Part shown: piece by piece, positions 16,152 through 22,642 of the stretch | Layout of the letters: the number at the start of each line of letters is the position of its first letter | Position numbering within the stretch: position 1 is the stretch's first letter | Assembly (NCBI GenBank): GCA_030425945.1 | Contig: JAUHZL010000004.1 | Coordinates: forward strand, 1 to 25,215 | Length of the DNA stretch: 25,215 bases | Origin: Alphaproteobacteria bacterium | GTDB lineage: Bacteria > Pseudomonadota > Alphaproteobacteria > Rhodobacterales > Rhodobacteraceae | Direction of reading: 5' to 3' | Translations under genes and position numbers: made by a program | Notes under the pieces: generated by a model | Seen by the model: the letters and a program-made list of their open reading frames with translations, nothing else | Databases searched by the model: none | What the model was told of the DNA's origin: nothing

Positions 16152-16807
16152 TCGAGATGACCGTCGACCGGCCGTGGATCGACGCGCGTTTCGCCGCGCC
16201 GCAGCATGTGCTGAGCTGGACGCTGAACCGGCCCGGTCTCGTGCGGACAGACCGGCTGCAGTGGCGCGAGGTGCGCGATGCCGACCTGCACGCAGACTTC
16301 GAGGTGGCCGCGTGGCTGGAGGCGGAACTGGCGGCCCGGGACGCGCGGGACGTGCCGTGCTTCCTGACCTCGCGCGACGTCCGGCGCGTCGTGCGCCGCG
16401 ATTCCTATGTCGAGGGGCAGGAGGTGACCTGCCTCGCCACGGTCGGCCTGTCGAATGCCGAGCGGATCGGGACGCGTCTCCCGGTCGCGGCGGCGGTGGC
16501 CGGCACCATCAACGTTGTGGTGGCCACCGCCACCGGCCTGACCGAGGCCGCACGGCTGGAGGCGCTGGCGATGGCAGCGCAGGCGCGGACCGTGGCGGTG
16601 CTGGAGGCCGGGATCGTCCTGCCGACCGGCCTCGCCACCGGGACCGGCACGGACTGCATCGCCGTGGCGGCGCCGGAGGGCGGGACGGCCTTTGCGGGCC
16701 TGCACACCGCGCTCGGCGAGGCAATCGGGCGCGCGGTCCTCGGGGCGGTGCGCGAGGGGATCGAGACTTGGCAGGCCGAGACGGCCGCGGCGGAGGGAAC
16801 GGCATGA
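16148..16807 (+). CDS. cbiZ: Adenosylcobinamide amidohydrolase CbiZ
   Basis: The 219-residue protein has the CbiZ pattern: FLTSRDVRR (72-80), CLATVGLSNAERIG (95-108), INVVVATATGLTEAARLEALAMA (121-143), ATGTGTDCIAVA (163-174) and GLHTALGEAIGRAV (184-197). CbiZ cleaves the aminopropanol side of adenosylcobinamide and pseudo-B12-type corrinoids to adenosylcobyric acid, allowing the lower ligand to be rebuilt. The enzyme is archaeal in origin and was described in Rhodobacter sphaeroides, which fits this taxon. Its place inside the import operon means incoming corrinoids can be remodelled at once. A second in-frame ATG at 16157 is an alternative start. Confidence 0.93.
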   Translation: MIEMTVDRPWIDARFAAPQHVLSWTLNRPGLVRTDRLQWREVRDADLHADFEVAAWLEAELAARDARDVPCFLTSRDVRRVVRRDSYVEGQEVTCLATVGLSNAERIGTRLPVAAAVAGTINVVVATATGLTEAARLEALAMAAQARTVAVLEAGIVLPTGLATGTGTDCIAVAAPEGGTAFAGLHTALGEAIGRAVLGAVREGIETWQAETAAAEGTA

Positions 16808-17424
16808 GCGATCTGATCGGGTTTCTCGACCGGGGCGGCCCGGCGATGGTGGCCATCGCGGCGCTGTCGGTGGCAACGCTGGCCCTGATCTTCTGGAAGC
16901 TCTGGCAGTTCCTGCGCCTCGGCGTCTGGGGCGGCGCCCCGGTCGAGGCCGCGCTGGCGGCATGGAGGCAGGGCGACCGGGACGCCGCGCAACGGGCGCT
17001 GGCGAGTGGCAAGGGGCTGCGCGTGGCGGTCCTCGCGGCGGCGATGACCGCGGCGCAGCGCCTGCCGGGACCCGCTGCCCGCGAGGAGACCGAGCGCCAT
17101 GCCCGCCGGGCGCTGGCCGAAACCCGGCAGGGCCTGCGGGCGCTGGAACTGATCGCGGCGATTGCGCCGCTGCTGGGCCTGCTCGGGACCGTGCTCGGCA
17201 TGATCGGGGCCTTCCAGGCGCTGCAGGCGACCGGCAACCGCGCCGATCCGGCGGTGCTGGCGGGCGGCATCTGGGAGGCGCTGCTGACCACGGCGGCGGG
17301 GATGGCGGTGGCAATCCCGGCCTCGGCGGCGCTGACGTGGTTCGAGGCGGTGGCCGACGGCCTGCAGGCCGACCTCGAGGACGCGGCGACGCAGGTCCTG
17401 CTGGCGACAGAGGACGAGACATGA
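16804..17424 (+). CDS. exbB: ExbB/TolQ/MotA-family proton channel protein
   Basis: The 206-residue inner-membrane protein has a first membrane segment at about residues 13-38, a cytoplasmic loop, and two more segments at about 115-137 and 156-181. The third carries WEALLTTAAGMAVAIPASAAL, where Glu158 and Thr162/163 match the conserved channel residues of ExbB, and LLGTVLGMI gives the Thr of the second. It lacks a long N-terminal periplasmic extension. With the ExbD proteins and TonB encoded next, it should convert proton-motive force into TonB movement for BtuB. ATGA overlaps lie at both ends. Confidence 0.9.
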   Translation: MSDLIGFLDRGGPAMVAIAALSVATLALIFWKLWQFLRLGVWGGAPVEAALAAWRQGDRDAAQRALASGKGLRVAVLAAAMTAAQRLPGPAAREETERHARRALAETRQGLRALELIAAIAPLLGLLGTVLGMIGAFQALQATGNRADPAVLAGGIWEALLTTAAGMAVAIPASAALTWFEAVADGLQADLEDAATQVLLATEDET

Positions 17425-17804
17425 CCTTCGGTGCGGCCCGGCGCGCGCGGCGTCCCTCGCTGACGCCGATGATCGACGTGGTGTTCCTCCTGCTGGTGTT
17501 CTTCATGCTGGCGGCGCGGTTCGGTCTGGACCAGACGCTGCCCATCGCGCTGGCCGCGACCGGCACCGGGGGAGAGTGGGACGGCGCGCCGCGCCTCGTC
17601 GAGGTCACGCCGGACGGGCCGCGCCTGAACGGGGTGCCGGTGGCGCTGTCCGACCTCGCCACGCGCTTGGCGCCGCTCTTGCCCGCACCCGACGCGCCGG
17701 TTCTCGTGCGCGCGGGTGAGGGGGCCGGGATGCAGGCGCTCGTCGATGTACTGGGCGTGTTGCAGGACACGGGGACCGGGACCCCCGTGCTGGTCGGCGA
17801 ATGA
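17421..17804 (+). CDS. exbD: ExbD-family protein, canonical copy with membrane Asp
   Basis: The 127-residue protein has a short cytoplasmic N-terminus rich in Arg, a single membrane segment PMIDVVFLLLVFFMLAARF (residues 16-34) with the conserved Asp19 (GAC at 17475-17477), and a periplasmic domain. That Asp corresponds to the essential proton-pathway Asp25 of E. coli ExbD. It pairs with ExbB and TonB in the operon and with the second ExbD directly after it, which it overlaps by ATGA. Confidence 0.9.
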   Translation: MTFGAARRARRPSLTPMIDVVFLLLVFFMLAARFGLDQTLPIALAATGTGGEWDGAPRLVEVTPDGPRLNGVPVALSDLATRLAPLLPAPDAPVLVRAGEGAGMQALVDVLGVLQDTGTGTPVLVGE

Positions 17805-18187
17805 TGCGGCTGGCCGATCCCGGCGCCCGGGCGCGGCGGACCACCGAGCCGGTCGTGCCGATGATCAACGTGGTGTTCCTGCTTCTGGTGTTCTTCCTGA
17901 TCACCGCGGTGATCGCGCCGCCCGATCCGCTGCCGGTCGTGCTGCCGGAAGGGCCGGAGGGGGCCGTGGCGGAGGGCGAGACGGCGCTGTTCCTCGCCGC
18001 CGACGGACGCGTGTCCTACGGCGGGGCCGAGGGCGAGGCGGTCTATGCCCTGCTGACGCCCGGTCCGCTGGAGGTTCGGGCCGATGCCGGGGCGGATGCG
18101 CGGGCCTTCGCGGCGCTCGCCGTGCGGCTGCGCGCGGCGGGTGTGACCGAGATGCGGCTGGTGACGGTTGCGGGAGAGGGGTCATGA
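17801..18187 (+). CDS. Second ExbD-family protein, membrane Asp replaced by Asn
   Basis: The 128-residue protein is a tandem paralogue of the preceding ExbD. Its membrane segment begins PMINVVFLLLVFFLITAV, with Asn23 (AAC at 17867-17869) exactly where the first copy has Asp. The rest of the segment is almost identical while the periplasmic parts diverge. ExbD acts as a dimer inside the ExbB pentamer, so a heterodimer with one protonatable residue is a reasonable reading. The frame is intact and tightly overlapped (ATGA) with both neighbours, which argues that it is functional and not decaying. Confidence 0.88.
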   Translation: MMRLADPGARARRTTEPVVPMINVVFLLLVFFLITAVIAPPDPLPVVLPEGPEGAVAEGETALFLAADGRVSYGGAEGEAVYALLTPGPLEVRADAGADARAFAALAVRLRAAGVTEMRLVTVAGEGS

Positions 18188-19131
18188 GGGGGCTGGAGGC
18201 GGTCGTCTTCACCGGTCTCGCGGGCCTCGTTCACGCGGCGGTGTTCCTTGGCGCGGGGCTGGGCGATCCGGCCGGGGGCGCGCAGGGCGCGGGCGACGGC
18301 GGTGCGGATGTCGTGACCCTCGCGGCGGTGCCCGAATGGACCGCGCTCGCCGAAAGCTGGGACCGCGCGCCTGAGGTTGCGACCGACGCGACGACCCTTG
18401 CCGCGCTGACCGAGCCGTCCCGTGCCCCGCTGGCCCCGGCGACCCACCCCGCGGAGCTGCCCGCCCGCCCGGTACTGGACCGGCCCGACCTGCCGGTGGA
18501 GGCGCCGGTCCTCGCCGACGCCCCGCTGTCGATCCCGGCGCAGCCGGTTGACGTGCCGGGTCTGCCGGTCCTGCCCGCGCCGTCCCCCGCCCCGGTGCCG
18601 GAGCGGACCGCGGCCCTCGCGCCGCCGCCGCTGCCGCCGCGTGCGCCCATGCCCGACACGCGCCCGGCAACGCCCCGGGCCTCGGATCTCGCGGTGGCCA
18701 GCGCCCCGCGTCCGCCGCAACGTCCCGAACGGGTCGAGCGCGCCTCGGCCCCCGCCACCGAACCGGCCCGCCCGGCGCGGCAGGCCGCGGGCAGCGGCGC
18801 GGCCGCCGTGGGCGGCCACCAGGGACAGGCCCCGGCCGCCACGCTGAGCGCGGGACAGCGCAACAGCCTGATGGCCGGGTGGGGGGCCGAAATCCGCGCC
18901 CGGATCGACCGCGCGCGGCCCCGGGTTTCGGGCCGGGGCGTCGTGACACTGGCGCTGCGGGTCGGGCGGGACGGGCGGCTGGCCGGGGTCTCGGTCGCGG
19001 GATCGTCGGGCAATCCGGACCTCGACCGTGCGGCCGTGCGGGCCGTCGAGGGAGCCGGGCGCTTCCCCGCCGCCCCGGCGCAACTGACCGAGGCGGCCTA
19101 TGGCTTCACCTTACCGGTGCGGTTCCGCTAA
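18184..19131 (+). CDS. tonB: TonB-family energy transducer dedicated to the B12 operon
   Basis: The 315-residue protein has an N-terminal membrane anchor (about residues 5-27, with His17 but no Ser four residues before it), a long Pro/Ala-rich periplasmic spacer (about 70-220), and a C-terminal TonB domain GVVTLALRVGRDGRLAGVSV...LDRAAVRAVEGAGRFP (about 245-315) ending LPVRFR. It should contact the TonB box of BtuB and transmit energy from ExbB/ExbD. It is the last gene of the riboswitch operon. The regulator gene begins 28 bases after its TAA. Confidence 0.88.
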   Translation: MRGLEAVVFTGLAGLVHAAVFLGAGLGDPAGGAQGAGDGGADVVTLAAVPEWTALAESWDRAPEVATDATTLAALTEPSRAPLAPATHPAELPARPVLDRPDLPVEAPVLADAPLSIPAQPVDVPGLPVLPAPSPAPVPERTAALAPPPLPPRAPMPDTRPATPRASDLAVASAPRPPQRPERVERASAPATEPARPARQAAGSGAAAVGGHQGQAPAATLSAGQRNSLMAGWGAEIRARIDRARPRVSGRGVVTLALRVGRDGRLAGVSVAGSSGNPDLDRAAVRAVEGAGRFPAAPAQLTEAAYGFTLPVRFR

Positions 19132-19151
19132 CCTCCGCGCAGCGAGGGAGG
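19132..19151 (+). promoter_or_regulatory. Hairpin covering the Shine-Dalgarno of the Crp/Fnr regulator gene
   Basis: CCTCC (19132-19136), directly after the tonB stop, is complementary to GGAGG (19147-19151), the Shine-Dalgarno of the gene starting at 19160. A ribosome terminating on tonB would cover the left arm and free the site, so readthrough transcripts could be translationally coupled. The stem is only 5 bp, so the case is modest. Confidence 0.35.
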
Positions 19152-19159
19152 AATCGCCG

Positions 19160-19816
19160 ATGCCGTGGATCGACCAGTTCAAGGGGCTCTCGGGCCTCAG
19201 CCCCTCCATCCGCGAGATGCTGGTCAACCGCTCGACGGTGGTCGACGTGCCCGAAGGCACGGTGATCTTCGGTCCCGGCAAGGCGCCCGATAACCTGCTG
19301 CTGCTGCTCAAGGGCACGGTGCGGGTCCAGCAGCTTTCGGAAAGCGGGCGCGAGATCGTGCTCTACCGGGTGAACGCGGGCGAAAGCTGCGTACTGACCA
19401 CCGCCTGCCTGCTGGCCTACGAGGACTATTCCGCCGAGGGGATCGCCGAGACCGATGTCAGCGCGGTCGCCATTCCGCGCAGCGTCTTCGACGATCTGGT
19501 GTCGCAGTCCGAGATATTCCGGCGCTTCGTCTTCTCGGCCTATTCGCGGCGGATCACCGATCTCTTCTACATCATCGAGGAGATCGCCTTCCGCCGGGTG
19601 GACCTGCGCCTGGCGCAGAAGCTGATCGAACGCGCCCACGGCACCGACGAGGTCAAGGCGACCCATGCCCAGATGGCCTCGGAACTGGGGACCGCGCGCG
19701 AGGTGGTCAGCCGCCAGCTGTCCGAGTTCCAGCGCCGGGGCTGGATCGCCCAGTCGCGGGGGGAAATCCACCTCGCCGACCGCGCCGCGCTCGAGGCTTT
19801 TGCCGCCTCCGACTGA
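19160..19816 (+). CDS. Crp/Fnr-family transcriptional regulator with a two-cysteine sensor domain
   Basis: The 218-residue protein has a cyclic-nucleotide-binding-like beta-roll (about 20-110), a long dimerisation helix (about 110-145), and a winged helix-turn-helix with THAQMASELGTAREVVSRQLSEFQRRGWI (about 168-196). The only two cysteines, Cys77 and Cys83, sit in GESCVLTTACLL, where CRP has its cAMP-binding cassette. There is no N-terminal Fnr iron-sulfur cysteine set. With persulfide and sulfide oxidation genes next, a thiol or persulfide sensor is a fair hypothesis. The start at ATG 19160 follows GGAGG; an upstream in-frame start at 19100 would overlap tonB. Confidence 0.88.
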   Translation: MPWIDQFKGLSGLSPSIREMLVNRSTVVDVPEGTVIFGPGKAPDNLLLLLKGTVRVQQLSESGREIVLYRVNAGESCVLTTACLLAYEDYSAEGIAETDVSAVAIPRSVFDDLVSQSEIFRRFVFSAYSRRITDLFYIIEEIAFRRVDLRLAQKLIERAHGTDEVKATHAQMASELGTAREVVSRQLSEFQRRGWIAQSRGEIHLADRAALEAFAASD

Positions 19817-19863
19817 GCGCGCCCCCTCCGAAATCATGTGCGGCAGACTGTCCGTATCGCTGT

Positions 19864-19877
19864 GTGACTGTTGTCAC
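19864..19877. promoter_or_regulatory. Candidate Crp/Fnr-type operator GTGAC-N4-GTCAC
   Basis: GTGAC (19864-19868) and GTCAC (19873-19877) are perfect 5-base inverted arms with a 4-base spacer, the size and form of a Crp/Fnr-family site (compare TGTGA-N6-TCACA and TTGAT-N4-ATCAA). The site lies 47 bases after the regulator gene and 78 bases before the dioxygenase gene. It probably serves the sulfide operon and may be the regulator's own target. The symmetry is seen; binding is inferred. Confidence 0.5.
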
Positions 19878-19955
19878 TGAGCGCGCGCGCCGACGGGCGT
19901 AACCGGGAGGCGAGCCGGAATACCGGCGCATACCGTGACCCCGGAGGACCACCCC

Positions 19956-20840
19956 ATGACCTATCCCGCCGTTGACCTCACCGTGACGCCCGAAGTGAAG
20001 GCCTTCTTCGACCCGGCGACCTTCACGATCTCCTATGTCGTCAAAGACCCCAACTCGTCGAGCTGCGCCATCGTCGACTCGGTCATGGACATCGACTACG
20101 CCGCCGGGCGCGTCACCTACGACCACGCCGACGAGCTGATCGCCTATGTCCGCGACAACGGCCTGACGCTGGAATGGCAGATCGAGACCCACGTCCACGC
20201 CGACCACCTGTCGGCCGCGCCCTATATCCAGCAGGCGCTCGGCGGCAAGATCGGCGTCGGCACCAACATCACCGTGGTGCAGGAGGTATTCGGCAAGGTC
20301 TTCAACGAGGGCACCGAGTTCCAGCGCGACGGCTCGCAGTTCGACAAGCTGTTCGAGGACGGCGACACCTACATGGTGGGCGGCATGAAGTGCTTCGCGA
20401 TGCACACCCCGGGCCATACCCCGGCCTGCATGACCCACGTGATGGGCGACGCGGCCTTCGTCGGCGACACGCTCTTCATGCCCGACATGGGTTCGGCGCG
20501 GGCCGACTTCCCCGGCGGCGACGCGGGCACGCTCTACGACTCGATCCAGAAGGTCCTCGCGCTGCCGGACGCGACGCGCCTCTTCATGTGCCACGACTAC
20601 GCGCCGGGCGGCCGGGATTATGCCTGGGAAACCACCGTCGCCGACGAGAAGGCGTCCAACATCCATGTCGGCGAAGGCAAGACCCGCGACGAGTTCATCA
20701 AGTTCCGCACCGAGCGGGACGCGACGCTGGACATGCCGCGCCTGATCATTCCGTCGCTGCAGGTCAACATGCGGGCCGGCGAGGTTCCGAAGGACAAGGA
20801 CGGCAACAAGATGCTCAAGGTCCCGGTCAACATTCTCTGA
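19956..20840 (+). CDS. Persulfide dioxygenase-like MBL-fold metallo-hydrolase (Blh/ETHE1-type)
   Basis: The 294-residue metallo-beta-lactamase-fold protein carries the metal set HVHADH (His79, His81, Asp83, His84), His154 in TPGHTP, Asp171 in GDTLF and His213 in CHDY, all as expected for the Blh/ETHE1 group. These iron enzymes oxidise glutathione persulfide to sulfite and glutathione. The adjacent DUF442-SQR gene, which supplies persulfide, supports this over glyoxalase II activity. ATG 19956 is preferred because GGAGG lies 10 bases upstream; a GTG at 19935 is in frame but lies before that site. Confidence 0.88.
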   Translation: MTYPAVDLTVTPEVKAFFDPATFTISYVVKDPNSSSCAIVDSVMDIDYAAGRVTYDHADELIAYVRDNGLTLEWQIETHVHADHLSAAPYIQQALGGKIGVGTNITVVQEVFGKVFNEGTEFQRDGSQFDKLFEDGDTYMVGGMKCFAMHTPGHTPACMTHVMGDAAFVGDTLFMPDMGSARADFPGGDAGTLYDSIQKVLALPDATRLFMCHDYAPGGRDYAWETTVADEKASNIHVGEGKTRDEFIKFRTERDATLDMPRLIIPSLQVNMRAGEVPKDKDGNKMLKVPVNIL

Positions 20841-20880
20841 GTGGCCCGACAGCAAGACCAACGAAAAAGGAACGACCCGG

Positions 20881-22557
20881 ATGACCACCTTCAAGGCAAT
20901 CACCGCCGGCCTCTCGGTCAGCGAACAGATCACCCCCGCCATGCTGCGGGACATCGCGGACCAGGGCTACAAGGCCGTGATCTGCAACCGCCCCGACGGC
21001 GAGGGCATGGACCAGCCGACCTTCGACGAGATCGAGGCGGCCGCCCGCGCGGCGGGCCTGCAGGCGCGCTACCTGCCGATCACACAAGGCAAGGTGACGG
21101 ATGAGGATGCCGCCGCCTTCGGCGCAATGATGCAGGAACTGCCGAAGCCCGTGCTGGCGTTCTGCCGCTCGGGCATGCGTTCGGCGACGCTGTGGTCGCT
21201 GTCCGTCGCGAAGGAGAAGTCGGTGGCCGACATCCTCGCCGCGACCAAGGCAGCGGGCTACGACATGGGCGGCGTGGTGCGCCGGATCGCCAATGGCGGC
21301 AAGACGCCCACCGACCGCGCAGACGCCAGCTACCAGGTGGTGATCGTCGGCGGCGGGGCGGCCGGGATCTCGGTCGCGGCCTCGCTGAAGGCCCGCAAGC
21401 CCGAGGTCGAGATCGCCATCATCGATCCCGCCGACATCCACTACTACCAGCCGGGCTGGACGATGGTCGGCGGCGGCGTCTTCGAGGCCGCCAGCACCGC
21501 CCGCACGATGGGCTCGCTGATCCCGGCGGGCGTGCACTGGATCAAGGCCGCCGTCGCCGCCTTTGAGCCCGAGAACAACGCGGTGATCCTCGACGGCTGC
21601 CGGGTGGTGAAATACGACCGGCTGATCGTGTGCCCGGGTCTGAAGCTCGACTGGCACAAGGTCGAGGGGCTGGTGGACACGCTGGGCAAGAACGGCGTGA
21701 CCTCCAACTACCGCTACGACCTCGCGCCCTACACCTGGAAACTGGTGTCGGAGATGAAGGAGGGCCGCGCGCTCTTTACCCAGCCGCCGATGCCGATCAA
21801 ATGCGCGGGCGCGCCGCAGAAGGCGATGTACCTGTCCGGCGACCACTGGACCCGGACCGGGGTGCTGAAGAACATCGACATCCAGTTCCACAACGCGGGC
21901 GGGGTGCTGTTCGGGGTAAAGGACTACGTGCCCTCGCTGATGAAATACATCGAGCGCTACAATGCCCACCTGAACTTCTTCTCGAACCTCGTCGCCGTCG
22001 ATGGCGAGGCCAGGACGGCCTATTTCGAGGTCAAGACCCCCGAGGAGCCGGTGCGCCAGGTCGCCGTCGAGTTCGACATGATGCACGTGACGCCGCCGCA
22101 GACCGCGCCGGACTTCATCCGCGTCTCGCCGCTGGCGGATGCCGCGGGCTGGGTCGACGTCGACCAGGCCACGCTGCGCCACAAGCGGTACGACAACGTC
22201 TGGAGCCTTGGCGACGTGATGAACGCGCCGAACGCCAAGACCGCCGCCGCCGCGCGGATGCAGGCCCCGGTGGTGGCCGAGAACGTGGCCGCCGACATCG
22301 ACGGCCTGTCGGCCCACGCGATCTACAACGGCTACGGGTCCTGCCCGCTGACCGTCGAGCGCGGCAAGATCGTGCTGGCCGAGTTCGGCTATGGCGGGGC
22401 GCTGCTGCCGAGCTTCCCGAAATGGGTGATCGACGGCACCAAGCCCAGCCGCGCCGCGTGGCTGCTGAAGGAGCAGGTGCTGCCGCCGGTCTACTGGCGG
22501 GCCATGCTCAAGGGCAAGGAATGGATGGTGAAACCGGAGACGGTCGCCGCCTCCTGA
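20881..22557 (+). CDS. DUF442 (PTP/rhodanese-like) domain fused to sulfide:quinone oxidoreductase-like flavoprotein
   Basis: The 558-residue fusion starts with a DUF442/beta-lactamase-hydrolase-like phosphatase domain (about 1-140) with active-site loop FCRSGMRS (Cys95, a six-residue rhodanese-like CxxxxR loop). An FAD/NAD-linked disulfide reductase domain follows, with dinucleotide motif VVIVGGGAAG (153-162). Cys251 in VCPG and Cys308 in KCAGAPQKAMY match the redox cysteine pair of type II SQR. The enzyme should oxidise sulfide to a persulfide at the membrane, passing electrons to quinone. The DUF442 part may move sulfane sulfur to glutathione for the dioxygenase next door. AAAGGA precedes the ATG. 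Confidence 0.88.
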   Translation: MTTFKAITAGLSVSEQITPAMLRDIADQGYKAVICNRPDGEGMDQPTFDEIEAAARAAGLQARYLPITQGKVTDEDAAAFGAMMQELPKPVLAFCRSGMRSATLWSLSVAKEKSVADILAATKAAGYDMGGVVRRIANGGKTPTDRADASYQVVIVGGGAAGISVAASLKARKPEVEIAIIDPADIHYYQPGWTMVGGGVFEAASTARTMGSLIPAGVHWIKAAVAAFEPENNAVILDGCRVVKYDRLIVCPGLKLDWHKVEGLVDTLGKNGVTSNYRYDLAPYTWKLVSEMKEGRALFTQPPMPIKCAGAPQKAMYLSGDHWTRTGVLKNIDIQFHNAGGVLFGVKDYVPSLMKYIERYNAHLNFFSNLVAVDGEARTAYFEVKTPEEPVRQVAVEFDMMHVTPPQTAPDFIRVSPLADAAGWVDVDQATLRHKRYDNVWSLGDVMNAPNAKTAAAARMQAPVVAENVAADIDGLSAHAIYNGYGSCPLTVERGKIVLAEFGYGGALLPSFPKWVIDGTKPSRAAWLLKEQVLPPVYWRAMLKGKEWMVKPETVAAS

Positions 22558-22577
22558 CACCGGGCCAGATCATCGGC

Positions 22578-22605
22578 CGGACCCCGGGCACCGCTCCGGG
22601 GTCCG
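22578..22605 (+). terminator. Perfect 10-bp hairpin between the SQR fusion and SulP genes
   Basis: CGGACCCCGG (22578-22587) and CCGGGGTCCG (22596-22605) form a perfect 10-bp, GC-rich stem with an 8-base loop. It lies 20 bases after the SQR stop and 37 before the transporter ATG. No T-tract follows. It could attenuate transcription, protect the 3' end of the upstream message, or mark a processing site that lowers transporter expression. Confidence 0.5.
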
Positions 22606-22642
22606 TGCCGTCAAGACGAACAGGACAAGAAGGGCCGGGCAG

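Noticed and set aside
15341..17770. Minus-strand open frame of about 800 codons opposite btuD-exbD, and a similar one at 11605-13875 opposite btuB
   Set aside because: Both mirror conserved plus-strand genes and show low-complexity composition with no recognisable motif.
19881..19892. Alternating GC run as a possible structural (Z-DNA-like) element
   Set aside because: It is short and easily explained by overall base composition; there is no further support for a role.
19935..19955. Upstream GTG start for the persulfide dioxygenase
   Set aside because: The GGAGG ribosome site lies downstream of this GTG and is well spaced for ATG 19956.
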